Positions 7,840 to 14,841 of a stretch of DNA of 26,781 nt are shown one piece after another. Below the pieces are notes generated by a model. That model did not search any database. It was not told the origin of the DNA and was given only the letters and a program-made list of their open reading frames with translations. Where the stretch lies: assembly GCA_020024115.1 (NCBI GenBank), contig JAHHUF010000015.1, forward strand, positions 1-26,781, written 5' to 3'. A program made the position numbers and the translations under genes. How positions within the stretch are numbered: the first letter of the stretch is position 1; every line of letters starts with the position of its first letter. This DNA is from Anaerofilum sp. (GTDB lineage Bacteria; Bacillota; Clostridia; Oscillospirales; Ruminococcaceae).

Positions 7840-8679
7840 CTATGCCAGCAGCTTTGCCAGTGCTTGGGCACATTCTTCTTCTGTGATGCAATCCTCCGGC
7901 ATATCCAGCCCCGCTTTTCTCAATTGCTGGGCAAGTTCCGTGGCTTGTGGGACATCCAATCGCAGGCTGTGCAGCAAGTCCACCTGTGAAAACACCTCTT
8001 TGGGAGTGCCTTCCAGCACCACCTTTCCTTTATTCATCACCAAAATACGGTCTGCTTGTGCTGCTTCTTCCATATAATGGGTGATAGAAACAACCGTAAT
8101 GCCAAATTCTTTGTTTAGGCGGCGAATGGTTTTCATCACCTTTTCTCTGCCAATGGGGTCAAGCATGGCAGTAGCTTCATCCAAAATCAAACAATCGGGG
8201 CGCATTGCAATCACTCCTGCAATTGCCACACGCTGCTTTTGCCCACCACTGAGTTTATGGGGTGCTTTGTGTTTGTGTTTAAAAATTCCTGCCATTTCCA
8301 TTGCTTCATCAATACGGGTGCGAATTTCTGTTGGAGGTACACCTAGATTTTCTAATGCAAAAGCAACATCTTCTTCCACCACAGTTGCAACAATCTGGTT
8401 GTCGGGGTTTTGAAACACCATACCCACCTTTTGGCGAATGTCATAAAGATGTTCTTCCTGCTGTGTGTCCATACCCTCTACTGTGACTGTTCCCGATTCG
8501 GGAAGCAAAATTGCATTAAAATGTTTGGACAATGTGCTTTTTCCACACCCATTCGCACCCAACACCGCTACAAATTCGCCTTTTTTAATCTGCATATTCA
8601 CGCCATCGACTGCTGGCGGCATATCTTGCATATACCGAAAACGAATCTCTTTGGCTTGAATCTTTGCTTTATCTTCCAC
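7840..8679 (-). CDS. ecfA1: ECF transporter ATPase EcfA1
   Basis: A 279-residue ABC ATPase, partner of EcfA2. It has Walker A GANGCGKS (41-48), Q-loop Gln90 in FQNPDNQ, the signature LSGGQ (143-147) and Walker B CLILDE (163-168), followed by A-T-A-M-L-D. The alanine after the catalytic glutamate instead of proline fits the asymmetric EcfA pair. The start is a GTG at 8677-8679 preceded by AGGGGAG. The gene follows the methyltransferase gene by 26 bases and is part of the ruvC operon. Confidence 0.93.
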   Translation of the reverse strand: MEDKAKIQAKEIRFRYMQDMPPAVDGVNMQIKKGEFVAVLGANGCGKSTLSKHFNAILLPESGTVTVEGMDTQQEEHLYDIRQKVGMVFQNPDNQIVATVVEEDVAFALENLGVPPTEIRTRIDEAMEMAGIFKHKHKAPHKLSGGQKQRVAIAGVIAMRPDCLILDEATAMLDPIGREKVMKTIRRLNKEFGITVVSITHYMEEAAQADRILVMNKGKVVLEGTPKEVFSQVDLLHSLRLDVPQATELAQQLRKAGLDMPEDCITEEECAQALAKLLA

Positions 8680-8705
8680 AAGGGTTCTCCCCTTTCTGTT
8701 TTATT

Positions 8706-9584
8706 TTAGACTTCTACACCATCTGCCAGCCAAAAAGCTGTCGCACCACAAGGAACCACACCACCTGTTTCGGATACAGGTAAACCGATTTCATCACAAG
8801 CAGTATGTCCGCCATGAACGGGGCAAAGCCGTGTTTTTACAATATATTCCATAACACTGGGAGAAAGCCCTGTTGTGTAGCTATTCACTGCAAAAAACAG
8901 TGGATTATCTGACAGCACCTCAGCGCACAGGTCAATCAAATCATAAATTTGTTCTTCCAGCTTCCAAATTTCACCGCCGGGGCCTCTGCCATAGCTGGGT
9001 GGGTCCATGATAATTGCATCATAGCGGTTTCCACGGCGAATTTCCCGTGCCACAAATTTTGCACAGTCATCTACAATCCAGCGAATCGGCTTATCCTCCA
9101 GCTTGCTTGCAACTGCGTTTTCTTTTCCCCACTGCACCATGCCTTTGCTTGCATCCACATGGCAGACACTCGCCCCTGCGGCTGCACAGGCAAGAGTTGC
9201 ACCACCGGTATATCCAAACAGGTTCAGCACTTTAATAGGGCGATTTGCCTCAGAAATCACCTTTCTGTACCAGCTCCAGTTTACTGCCTGTTCAGGAAAA
9301 ACACCTGTATGCTTAAAGCCTGTGGGGCTGACAACCAGCGTTAAATCTTCGTAATGAATGTTCCATTTTTGCGGCAGAGAGCGAAAATACTGCCATTTTC
9401 CTCCGCCTGCGTTGGAGCGATGATACACCGCATCCGCTTTGTTCCAATAACTGCTCTGTTTTGGATTTTTCCAGACCACCTGTGGGTCGGGACGCACCAA
9501 AATCGTTTTTCCCCAACGTTCCAAACGATTGCCATCGGTTGCGTCCAGCAGTTCATATTCTTTCCATGCGTTGGCAGCTCTCAT
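8706..9584 (-). CDS. Class I SAM-dependent methyltransferase, RlmI/COG1092-like
   Basis: This 292-residue protein has the Rossmann-type SAM site motif LNLFGYTGG (120-128), the acidic strand HVDASKG (142-148) and the catalytic-type motif DPPSYG (194-199). DPPSYG and FGYTGG are typical of the RlmI/RlmK-like rRNA cytosine/guanine methyltransferases. It is about 100 residues shorter than RlmI because the N-terminal PUA domain is missing; residues 1-90 are a beta-rich RlmI-like segment instead. The RNA target is therefore not certain. The start ATG follows TAGGAGGA. It sits between ruvB and ecfA1 with gaps of 29 and 26 bases. Confidence 0.82.
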   Translation of the reverse strand: MRAANAWKEYELLDATDGNRLERWGKTILVRPDPQVVWKNPKQSSYWNKADAVYHRSNAGGGKWQYFRSLPQKWNIHYEDLTLVVSPTGFKHTGVFPEQAVNWSWYRKVISEANRPIKVLNLFGYTGGATLACAAAGASVCHVDASKGMVQWGKENAVASKLEDKPIRWIVDDCAKFVAREIRRGNRYDAIIMDPPSYGRGPGGEIWKLEEQIYDLIDLCAEVLSDNPLFFAVNSYTTGLSPSVMEYIVKTRLCPVHGGHTACDEIGLPVSETGGVVPCGATAFWLADGVEV

Positions 9585-9613
9585 GAGTTCCTCCTAAAGT
9601 TTAACATATTCTA

Positions 9614-10666
9614 TCAAAACAGGCTTTGCTGCCCATTGTCCTCTTTGCTTTTTGGGGACTTGAATCCCAAATGGTCAAATGCCAATGGTGTGGCACATCT
9701 TCCACGAGGGGTGCGAATCAAAAATCCCATCTGCATTAGATATGGTTCACAGACATCTTCCAATGTCACTGATTCTTCTCCCAATGCTGCTGCTAAAGTG
9801 TCCAGCCCCACAGGGCCGCCATCGTACATCTCAATCAAGGCACGCAACAAACTGCGGTCAAGTTCATCCAACCCCAGTTTATCAATATCCATTCGTGACA
9901 GTGCCAGCTTTGCACATTCTTCATCAATTGCCTGTTTGCCCAGCACAGTTGCAAAATCCCGCACACGCTTGAGCAGACGGTTTGCAATACGGGGGGTTCC
10001 ACGGCTGCATCGTGCAATTTCGTTTGCACCTTCCGGCAAACAGGGCATTTCCAAAATTTCAGCCGAACGCTGTACAATTTTGCTTAATTCCTCTGGGCTG
10101 TACAATTCCAGCTTCAGCAAAACACCGAAACGGTCACGAAGTGGGTTGGTCAGTTGCCCTGCACGGGTGGTTGCACCCACCAAAGTGAACCGTGGCAGGT
10201 TGATGCGGATGCTTTGTGCTGCCGGGCCTTTGCCAATCATAATATCCAGTGCATAATCCTCCATTGCAGGATACAGAACTTCTTCCACCTGACGGCTCAA
10301 ACGATGAATCTCATCAATAAACAGCACATCGCCTTCCTGCAAGTTGGTGAGCAGTGCTGCCAAATCTCCCGGCTTTTCGATGGCAGGGCCACTGGTAATG
10401 CGAATTTGCACTCCCATTTCAGCAGCTACAATACACGCCATTGTGGTTTTGCCCAAACCGGGAGGGCCATACAGCAAAAGATGGTCAAGAGGTTCATTTC
10501 TCAGTTTTGCAGCTTCCAGATAAATCCTCAAGTTCTGTTTTGCCCGTTCCTGCCCAATGTATTCTGCAAGGGTTTTGGGACGCAGTGAAAACTCGGCATC
10601 TGCCTCACCCTGACTTTCTTCCGGGCTTACCAACCGTGTGGATTGAATGTCATATAATTCTTCCAT
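9614..10666 (-). CDS. ruvB: Holliday junction DNA helicase RuvB
   Basis: RuvB is the hexameric AAA+ motor that drives branch migration with RuvA. This 350-residue protein has the usual length. Walker A is GPPGLGKT (67-74), Walker B VLFIDE (114-119), and the arginine-finger/sensor motif GATTRAG (164-170). The C-terminal winged helix ends in TPRGR (near 322). The final residues are NGQQSLF, which resembles a beta-clamp-binding pentapeptide. The ATG is three bases after the ruvA stop, in a ruvC-ruvA-ruvB order. Confidence 0.97.
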   Translation of the reverse strand: MEELYDIQSTRLVSPEESQGEADAEFSLRPKTLAEYIGQERAKQNLRIYLEAAKLRNEPLDHLLLYGPPGLGKTTMACIVAAEMGVQIRITSGPAIEKPGDLAALLTNLQEGDVLFIDEIHRLSRQVEEVLYPAMEDYALDIMIGKGPAAQSIRINLPRFTLVGATTRAGQLTNPLRDRFGVLLKLELYSPEELSKIVQRSAEILEMPCLPEGANEIARCSRGTPRIANRLLKRVRDFATVLGKQAIDEECAKLALSRMDIDKLGLDELDRSLLRALIEMYDGGPVGLDTLAAALGEESVTLEDVCEPYLMQMGFLIRTPRGRCATPLAFDHLGFKSPKSKEDNGQQSLF

Positions 10667-10669
10667 TCC

Positions 10670-11275
10670 TTACCTCCCCACTGCCATACCTTGCAGTGCT
10701 ATACGAATGATTTCTTCCACCGGCAAAGATGGGTCACACTTTGCCACTGCGGTGGCTGCCTCTGCCGAGGAATATCCCAGCCCAATTAGTGCCGCCACTG
10801 CCTGTGCACTTCCACCGGCAGGTGCAGAAGGCGAACCACCCAAATCAGACAGTGAAATCCCTTGCTCCATGCCTTTGCCCACTTTATCTTTCAATTCCAA
10901 CACAATGCGCTGTGCCAATTTTGGACCAACACCACTGGCAGCGGTAAACGATTTGTAGTCACCGCCCGAAATGGCCAAAATAATGCGGTCTGGTGAAAGA
11001 ACATTCAAAATTGCAATGCCTGCTTTTGGCCCAACTCCCGAAACGCTGGTCAGCAGTTCAAAGCAAGCACGCTGTTCTTCACTGTCAAAACCGAACAGGC
11101 TCAAATCATTTTCGGTAATATGTAAATGTGTATAAATGGTTCCTTCTTGTCCCACTCCTGCCAATGCACCTGCCACCGATGAAGGCACACTGGCACGATA
11201 GCCAACACCACCACAGCAAATTACAACGGTGTCGGGGGTTTTTTTCAGGATTTTTCCAGTAAGTGAATCAATCAT
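10670..11275 (-). CDS. ruvA: Holliday junction branch migration protein RuvA
   Basis: RuvA binds the four-way junction as a tetramer and loads RuvB. The 201-residue length is normal. The N-terminal OB-fold starts MIDSLTGKILKK; the helix-hairpin-helix motifs are visible as LTSVSGVGPKAG (about 90-101) and FTAASGVGPKLAQ (about 125-137). A Gly/Ala/Pro-rich linker near 147-156 leads to the small RuvB-binding domain. The ATG overlaps the ruvC stop by four bases (ATGA). Confidence 0.96.
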   Translation of the reverse strand: MIDSLTGKILKKTPDTVVICCGGVGYRASVPSSVAGALAGVGQEGTIYTHLHITENDLSLFGFDSEEQRACFELLTSVSGVGPKAGIAILNVLSPDRIILAISGGDYKSFTAASGVGPKLAQRIVLELKDKVGKGMEQGISLSDLGGSPSAPAGGSAQAVAALIGLGYSSAEAATAVAKCDPSLPVEEIIRIALQGMAVGR

Positions 11276-11865
11276 TTTTGTTTCCTTCCCTTTACAGTCA
11301 GTGTTTTTTCAAGCATTTGCAGACGAGTCGTTCCGTTTACTGTAGGGGTCTGGGCTCGCTCTAACAGTTTGTTGACATCAAATTGCTGTGAACCCGATGA
11401 TTGTGCATGGGTGATTGCCATTGCAAGGGCATCGGCGGTATCATCTGGCTTTGGGATGCCCGGCAGTTTCAGCATCATGCGAGTCATCTCCTGCACCTGT
11501 TTTTTCACTGCTTTGCCATAGCCTGTGACTGACTGTTTCACCTGCATGGGGGTGTATTCAAAAACCGGCACATCTGCCTGTGCAGCAGCCAGCAAAACAA
11601 CTCCTCTTGCTTCTGCAACACCAATTACGGTGGTTTGGTTATGCTGATAGAACAACTGTTCCAAAGAAATTGCATCCGGCTGATAAATTTCAATCACCTT
11701 TGAAACTCCTCCATATACACCTTTCAACCGCTGTCCAAATTCCATTCCTGCTGGTGTAGTGACTGCACCATAATCCACCGCAGTAAACTTTGGCACATCA
11801 TAATCCACAACACCCCAGCCAACAATGGCATAACCAGGGTCAATTCCCAAAACCCGCATTTCCAT
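11272..11865 (-). CDS. ruvC: Crossover junction endodeoxyribonuclease RuvC
   Basis: RuvC resolves Holliday junctions by paired nicks. The 197-residue protein shows the four acidic residues of the RNase H-like site: Asp9 in GIDPG, Glu69 in SLEQ, and Asp142/Asp145 in DDTADALA. The C-terminal 40 residues, rich in basic residues, extend a little past the E. coli enzyme. The start at 11865 follows AGAGAGG by four bases; the next ATG two codons in (MRVLGIDPG) is also plausible and gives the usual N terminus. It is the first gene of the long operon, under the promoter at 11913-11941. Confidence 0.95.
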   Translation of the reverse strand: MEMRVLGIDPGYAIVGWGVVDYDVPKFTAVDYGAVTTPAGMEFGQRLKGVYGGVSKVIEIYQPDAISLEQLFYQHNQTTVIGVAEARGVVLLAAAQADVPVFEYTPMQVKQSVTGYGKAVKKQVQEMTRMMLKLPGIPKPDDTADALAMAITHAQSSGSQQFDVNKLLERAQTPTVNGTTRLQMLEKTLTVKGRKQK

Positions 11866-11878
11866 AATTCCTCTCTTT

Positions 11879-11899
11879 GTGTGGGTTACTTTTCCACAC
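11879..11899 (-). promoter_or_regulatory. Hairpin in the ruvC leader
   Basis: GTGTGG (11879-11884) can pair with CCACAC (11894-11899) around a 9-base loop. In the mRNA this lies between the predicted transcription start and the AGAGAGG ribosome site, and so could influence ruvC translation or stabilise the 5' end. There is no T-run, so it is not a terminator. Confidence 0.4.
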
Positions 11900-11901
11900 G
11901 A

Positions 11902-11918
11902 TATACTGTATCAGTATA
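11902..11918. promoter_or_regulatory. Dyad overlapping the -10 and start site of the ruvC promoter (candidate operator)
   Basis: TATACTG (11902-11908) and CAGTATA (11912-11918) form a perfect 7-bp inverted repeat with a 3-base spacer. One arm contains the complement of the -10 box. A protein bound here would block RNA polymerase. It does not match the Gram-positive LexA box CGAAC-N4-GTTCG. Confidence 0.5.
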
Positions 11919-11941
11919 CCACATACCAACTGATTTTACAA
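11913..11941 (-). promoter_or_regulatory. Sigma-A-type promoter of the ruvCAB-ecf-truA operon
   Basis: On the minus strand, -35 TTGTAA (11936-11941) and -10 TATACT (11913-11918) are 17 bases apart. The predicted start is near 11906, about 40 bases before ruvC. The typA terminator lies just upstream, so ruvC starts a new transcript. Confidence 0.68.
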
Positions 11942-12014
11942 TTTTTCCGCTTGATTTTTGGTTGCTTTGTCAGGATTTTATTTATTTTTTACAGTTTGCT
12001 CACATTCTTGTTTA

Positions 12015-12056
12015 CATACAAAAACACATCGCATCTTTTTACAGAAGCGATGTGTT
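12015..12056 (-). terminator. Intrinsic terminator of typA
   Basis: On the minus strand AACACATCGC pairs with GCGATGTGTT (plus 12047-12056 and 12023-12032) around a 14-base loop, followed by TTTTGT. It begins 10 bases after the typA stop. Confidence 0.82.
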
Positions 12057-12066
12057 GAAAAAACAA

Positions 12067-13887
12067 TTATTTTTTATTTTTCTGGCTTTTCATACGCTCA
12101 GAGTGGTTCAAAATGCGTTTGCGGATACGCAGGTTCTCTGGGGTAACTTCCACCAGCTCATCAGGAGCCAAGAACTCCAAAGCCTCCTCCAGACTGAACT
12201 TGCTTACAGGAACCAAACGCAAAGCATCATCACTGCCGGATGCACGAGTGTTGGACAAATGCTTTGTTTTGCAAACATTTACACTAATGTCCTCACCGGT
12301 TGGAGTATAACCAACAACCATACCCTCATATACCTTTTCACCTGGGGTAACAATCAGAGTACCACGATTTTGTGCATTGTACAAACCATAGGTAACAGCC
12401 TCGCCGCTTTCAAAACTAACCAAGCTGCCGGTGCTGCGGCTAGAAATCTCACCAGTCCATTCTGCATAACCATCAAAAATAGTATTCAGAATACCCTCAC
12501 CGTGGGTATCGGTCAAGAACTCACTGCGATAGCCAAACAGTCCGCGGCTGGGAATACGGAACTCAACACGCATCCGGGTGCCCATTGGTTGCATTTGCTC
12601 CAAAATACCTTTTCTTGCACCCAGCTTCATCATAACGCTGCCCTGATACTCGGTAGGAACATCAATTACAACATGCTCCATAGGCTCCATCGTTTTGCCA
12701 TCTTCTACATGGGTCAAAACACGAGGAGGAGAGACCTGCAACTCATAGCCTTCACGGCGCATGGTTTCAATCAAAATGGACAGGTGCATTTCGCCGCGGC
12801 CCATAACACGGAAACTATCGTTGGTTGCAGAATCTTCTACCTTCAAAGCAACATCTTTCAGCAGCTCTTTCTGCAAGCGGTCACGGATTTGACGGCTGGT
12901 AACAAACTTGCCCTCCCTGCCTGCAAAGGGGCTGTCGTTTACCGAGAAGGTCATTTCAACAGTAGGCTCGTTAATCTTAACAAAAGGCAACGGCTCAACG
13001 ATGGTAGGGTCACACAAGGTGTTGCCGATGGTAATATCAGTGATACCGGAAAATGCAACGATATCACCTGCCTGTGCAGACTCTACCGGTGCACGACCGT
13101 TTGCCTGAAAACCATACAAAGCAGTGATTCTGCCTTTCATGCTTACATCAGGGTCATGCCAATCGCAAATTTGAACATCCTGTCCAACCTTTACAGTACC
13201 ATGCTCAATGCGACCAATTCCGATACGGCCAACAAATTCGTTGTAGTCAACACTGGAGCAGAGCATAGAGAAGGGAGCTTCTGGGTCACCCTCTGGGCTT
13301 TGAACATACTCCAAAATAGTTTCAAACAAAGGCTTCAGGTCAGTTCCCTCTACATCGGGGCTATAACTTGCAGTACCTGCACGACCAGAGCAGAAAATCA
13401 TGGGGCTGTCCAATTGCTCATCGGTTGCACCCAAGTCCATCAACAGCAACAAAATTTCGTCGATAACCTCTTTGATGCGTGCGTCGGGGCGGTCGATTTT
13501 GTTGACAGCAATGACCAAGCTGAGGTTTTGCTGCAATGCTTTCTGCAAAACAAAGCGAGTTTGAGGCATACAGCCTTCGGCAGCGTCAACCAATAGCAAA
13601 ACACCGTTTACCATTTTCAGAACACGCTCTACTTCACCACCGAAATCGGCGTGTCCGGGAGTATCTACCAAGTTAATTTTTACATCATTGTATACACAGC
13701 TACAGTTTTTTGCCAAAATGGTGATACCACGCTCACGCTCGATGTCACCGGAGTCCATTACACGCTCAGCAACCTGTTGGTTGTCACGGAATGCACCACT
13801 TTGTTTGAGCATCTGGTCTACTAGAGTGGTTTTGCCGTGGTCAACATGGGCAATAATCGCAATATTGCGAAGGTCGGTACGTTTCAT
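12067..13887 (-). CDS. typA: Ribosome-associated translational GTPase TypA/BipA
   Basis: TypA/BipA is an EF-G-like GTPase that binds 70S ribosomes and aids ribosome assembly and stress or low-temperature growth. The 606-residue protein has the usual length and domains. G1 is AHVDHGKT (13-20), the switch region RERGITI (51-57), G3 DTPGH (75-79) and G4 NKID (129-132). The C-terminal basic tail (SERMKSQKNKK) fits ribosome binding. The ATG follows ATAGGAGGATAC. It is preceded by its own promoter and a structured leader of about 100 bases, and followed by a terminator, so it is monocistronic. Confidence 0.97.
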   Translation of the reverse strand: MKRTDLRNIAIIAHVDHGKTTLVDQMLKQSGAFRDNQQVAERVMDSGDIERERGITILAKNCSCVYNDVKINLVDTPGHADFGGEVERVLKMVNGVLLLVDAAEGCMPQTRFVLQKALQQNLSLVIAVNKIDRPDARIKEVIDEILLLLMDLGATDEQLDSPMIFCSGRAGTASYSPDVEGTDLKPLFETILEYVQSPEGDPEAPFSMLCSSVDYNEFVGRIGIGRIEHGTVKVGQDVQICDWHDPDVSMKGRITALYGFQANGRAPVESAQAGDIVAFSGITDITIGNTLCDPTIVEPLPFVKINEPTVEMTFSVNDSPFAGREGKFVTSRQIRDRLQKELLKDVALKVEDSATNDSFRVMGRGEMHLSILIETMRREGYELQVSPPRVLTHVEDGKTMEPMEHVVIDVPTEYQGSVMMKLGARKGILEQMQPMGTRMRVEFRIPSRGLFGYRSEFLTDTHGEGILNTIFDGYAEWTGEISSRSTGSLVSFESGEAVTYGLYNAQNRGTLIVTPGEKVYEGMVVGYTPTGEDISVNVCKTKHLSNTRASGSDDALRLVPVSKFSLEEALEFLAPDELVEVTPENLRIRKRILNHSERMKSQKNKK

Positions 13888-13917
13888 AAAAATTGTATCC
13901 TCCTATATGCTTATGCT

Positions 13918-13960
13918 GTCACCAAAAAGCAACGGTGCAGAAAAACTGCACCGCTGTGAC
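13918..13960 (-). promoter_or_regulatory. Structured 5' leader of typA, terminator-like hairpin
   Basis: CGGTGCAG (13933-13940) pairs perfectly with CTGCACCG (13946-13953) around A5; on the transcript this is followed by TTGCTTTTTGG, a weak T-run. An outer helix GTCAC (13918-13922)/GTGAC (13956-13960) would engage part of the sequence around the T-run. It lies between the promoter and the typA ribosome site, so it may attenuate typA or protect the leader. No known riboswitch or T-box core was recognised. Confidence 0.45.
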
Positions 13961-13994
13961 GACAGAGATAAAAAAACAATCGTTATCTTTTCTT

Positions 13995-14024
13995 ATTGTA
14001 AAATATGCACCCTTGCTTTGTCAA
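13995..14024 (-). promoter_or_regulatory. Sigma-A-type promoter of typA
   Basis: On the minus strand a consensus -35 TTGACA (14019-14024) and a -10 TACAAT (13995-14000) are 18 bases apart. The predicted start near 13988 gives a leader of about 100 bases. Confidence 0.78.
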
Positions 14025-14067
14025 TGCACTGTCTTTCCAAAAGAAAGGTGCTTGAAGGCGCAAGAAC

Positions 14068-14081
14068 GGTGAAATTTCACC
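14068..14081. repeat. Perfect 14-bp palindrome upstream of typA
   Basis: GGTGAAATTTCACC reads the same on both strands. It lies 44 bases upstream of the typA -35 box and 30 bases beyond the tRNA-Val terminator. It has no T-run, so an operator or protein-binding site is more likely than a terminator. Confidence 0.5.
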
Positions 14082-14101
14082 AGAAATCAACCGATTGAAA
14101 C

Positions 14102-14138
14102 AAAAAACCGCATTGCGAAAGGAGTTTCTGCAATGCGG
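14102..14138 (-). terminator. Intrinsic terminator of tRNA-Val
   Basis: CCGCATTGC (14108-14116) pairs with GCAATGCGG (14130-14138); on the minus strand a T6 run (14102-14107) follows. It starts six bases after the tRNA CCA end. Confidence 0.88.
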
Positions 14139-14144
14139 CAATTC

Positions 14145-14220
14145 TGGTGGACGCTAAGGAACTCGAATCCCTGACCCTCTGCACGTCAAGCAGATGCTCT
14201 ACCAGCTGAGCTAAGCGTCC
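14145..14220 (-). tRNA. tRNA-Val (anticodon GAC)
   Basis: The minus strand folds as a full cloverleaf of 76 bases including an encoded CCA. The acceptor stem is GGACGCT/AGCGTCC and the D arm GCTC-AGCTGGTA-GAGC. The anticodon stem TCTGC/GCAGA encloses the loop TTGACGT, giving GAC, which reads valine codons GUC and GUU. The T arm has a five-pair stem with one G-U around TTCGAGT. The discriminator base is A. It has its own promoter and terminator and is not part of a tRNA cluster. Confidence 0.96.
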
Positions 14221-14241
14221 ATATCACAACTGACTTTGCAT

Positions 14242-14270
14242 ATTATAACGGATTCAGAGAAAAAAATCAA
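14242..14270 (-). promoter_or_regulatory. Promoter of tRNA-Val
   Basis: On the minus strand -35 TTGATT (14265-14270) and a consensus -10 TATAAT (14242-14247) are 17 bases apart, about 22 bases before the mature tRNA 5' end. It starts only eight bases after the stop of the preceding membrane protein gene. Confidence 0.8.
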
Positions 14271-14278
14271 GCCTTTTT

Positions 14279-14779
14279 TTACATTTTCTTTTTCAGTGAT
14301 ACACCATCGTTTTCTGAATTGTCCAGATAGTCTTCTTTTTTCACCCCGGTGGAGCGCTTCAAAATCCAATTAGACAAACCACTGATGCCGGGAATTAACA
14401 GCACTTTCCATTTCACAGCATTTACCGAGCCAAGCACTGCCAACACTGCTTGAACCAACATCAAACCATAAACCAAAACGCTCATCATGGTATGGATGGT
14501 TGCATCTTGCCAGCCAAACATCTGCCAGCCCCAGCTAATTGCAAAAATTCCAATGCTGCGAAACACTTCCACAAACATTGCAACAAAGGCTGTCTGCATT
14601 GCTTGAACTTGCACCATATAGGATTTCTTTTCAAACACAAACAACAGCAGACAGGCAAAGACCGCAAAATGATTGAAAATCGGAGAACCAACAGCAATCG
14701 CCAACAAAAGGTATCCTGCAACCGACACCATATTTGCAGACAGTTTAAAAAGAGAAGAACGATGTGGAATAAATTTCAT
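14279..14779 (-). CDS. Small multi-helix membrane protein, DUF4870/Tic20-like
   Basis: A 166-residue protein with four hydrophobic segments (about 14-30, 34-48, 60-84 and 94-118) and a charged C-terminal tail (KRSTGVKKEDYLDNSENDG and onward). The order of a first helix, a short F-E-K-K loop, then Q-A-x-Q-T-A-F resembles DUF4870/Tic20-like four-helix proteins, but the match is weak. Function is unknown. An in-frame extension to 14842 is rejected because the ATG at 14779 follows AAAGGAGC at good distance. It ends the recA-recX-rimO-pgsA operon, downstream of pgsA by 62 bases that hold a hairpin. Confidence 0.75.
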   Translation of the reverse strand: MKFIPHRSSLFKLSANMVSVAGYLLLAIAVGSPIFNHFAVFACLLLFVFEKKSYMVQVQAMQTAFVAMFVEVFRSIGIFAISWGWQMFGWQDATIHTMMSVLVYGLMLVQAVLAVLGSVNAVKWKVLLIPGISGLSNWILKRSTGVKKEDYLDNSENDGVSLKKKM

Positions 14780-14802
14780 AAAAGCTCCTTTTCCATATAA
14801 CA

Positions 14803-14833
14803 CCGCACAACCTTTTTGTTTCAGATTGTGCGG
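14803..14833 (-). promoter_or_regulatory. Intercistronic hairpin between pgsA and the small membrane protein gene
   Basis: CCGCACAA (14803-14810) pairs with TTGTGCGG (14826-14833) around 15 bases. The minus-strand continuation is TGTTATATGG with no T-run, so it is more likely an RNA-processing or stability element than a full terminator. Confidence 0.45.
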
Positions 14834-14841
14834 CAGTTTCA

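Noticed and set aside
9354..10256. A 300-codon open frame on the + strand
   Set aside because: Antisense to ruvB and the methyltransferase gene, both of which have clear motifs.
11902..11918. ruvC promoter dyad as an E. coli-type LexA box
   Set aside because: The half-sites CTG and CAG are only three bases apart, not the ten of that box, so it is reported as an unassigned dyad.
11881..13596. A 571-codon open frame on the + strand
   Set aside because: It is antisense to typA, whose protein has every GTPase motif and a ribosome site; the + product is rich in His, Cys, Asn and Gln with no domain and no ribosome site.
13918..13960. typA leader as a T-box or known riboswitch
   Set aside because: No T-box core sequence or conserved aptamer motif is visible; only simple helices can be supported.
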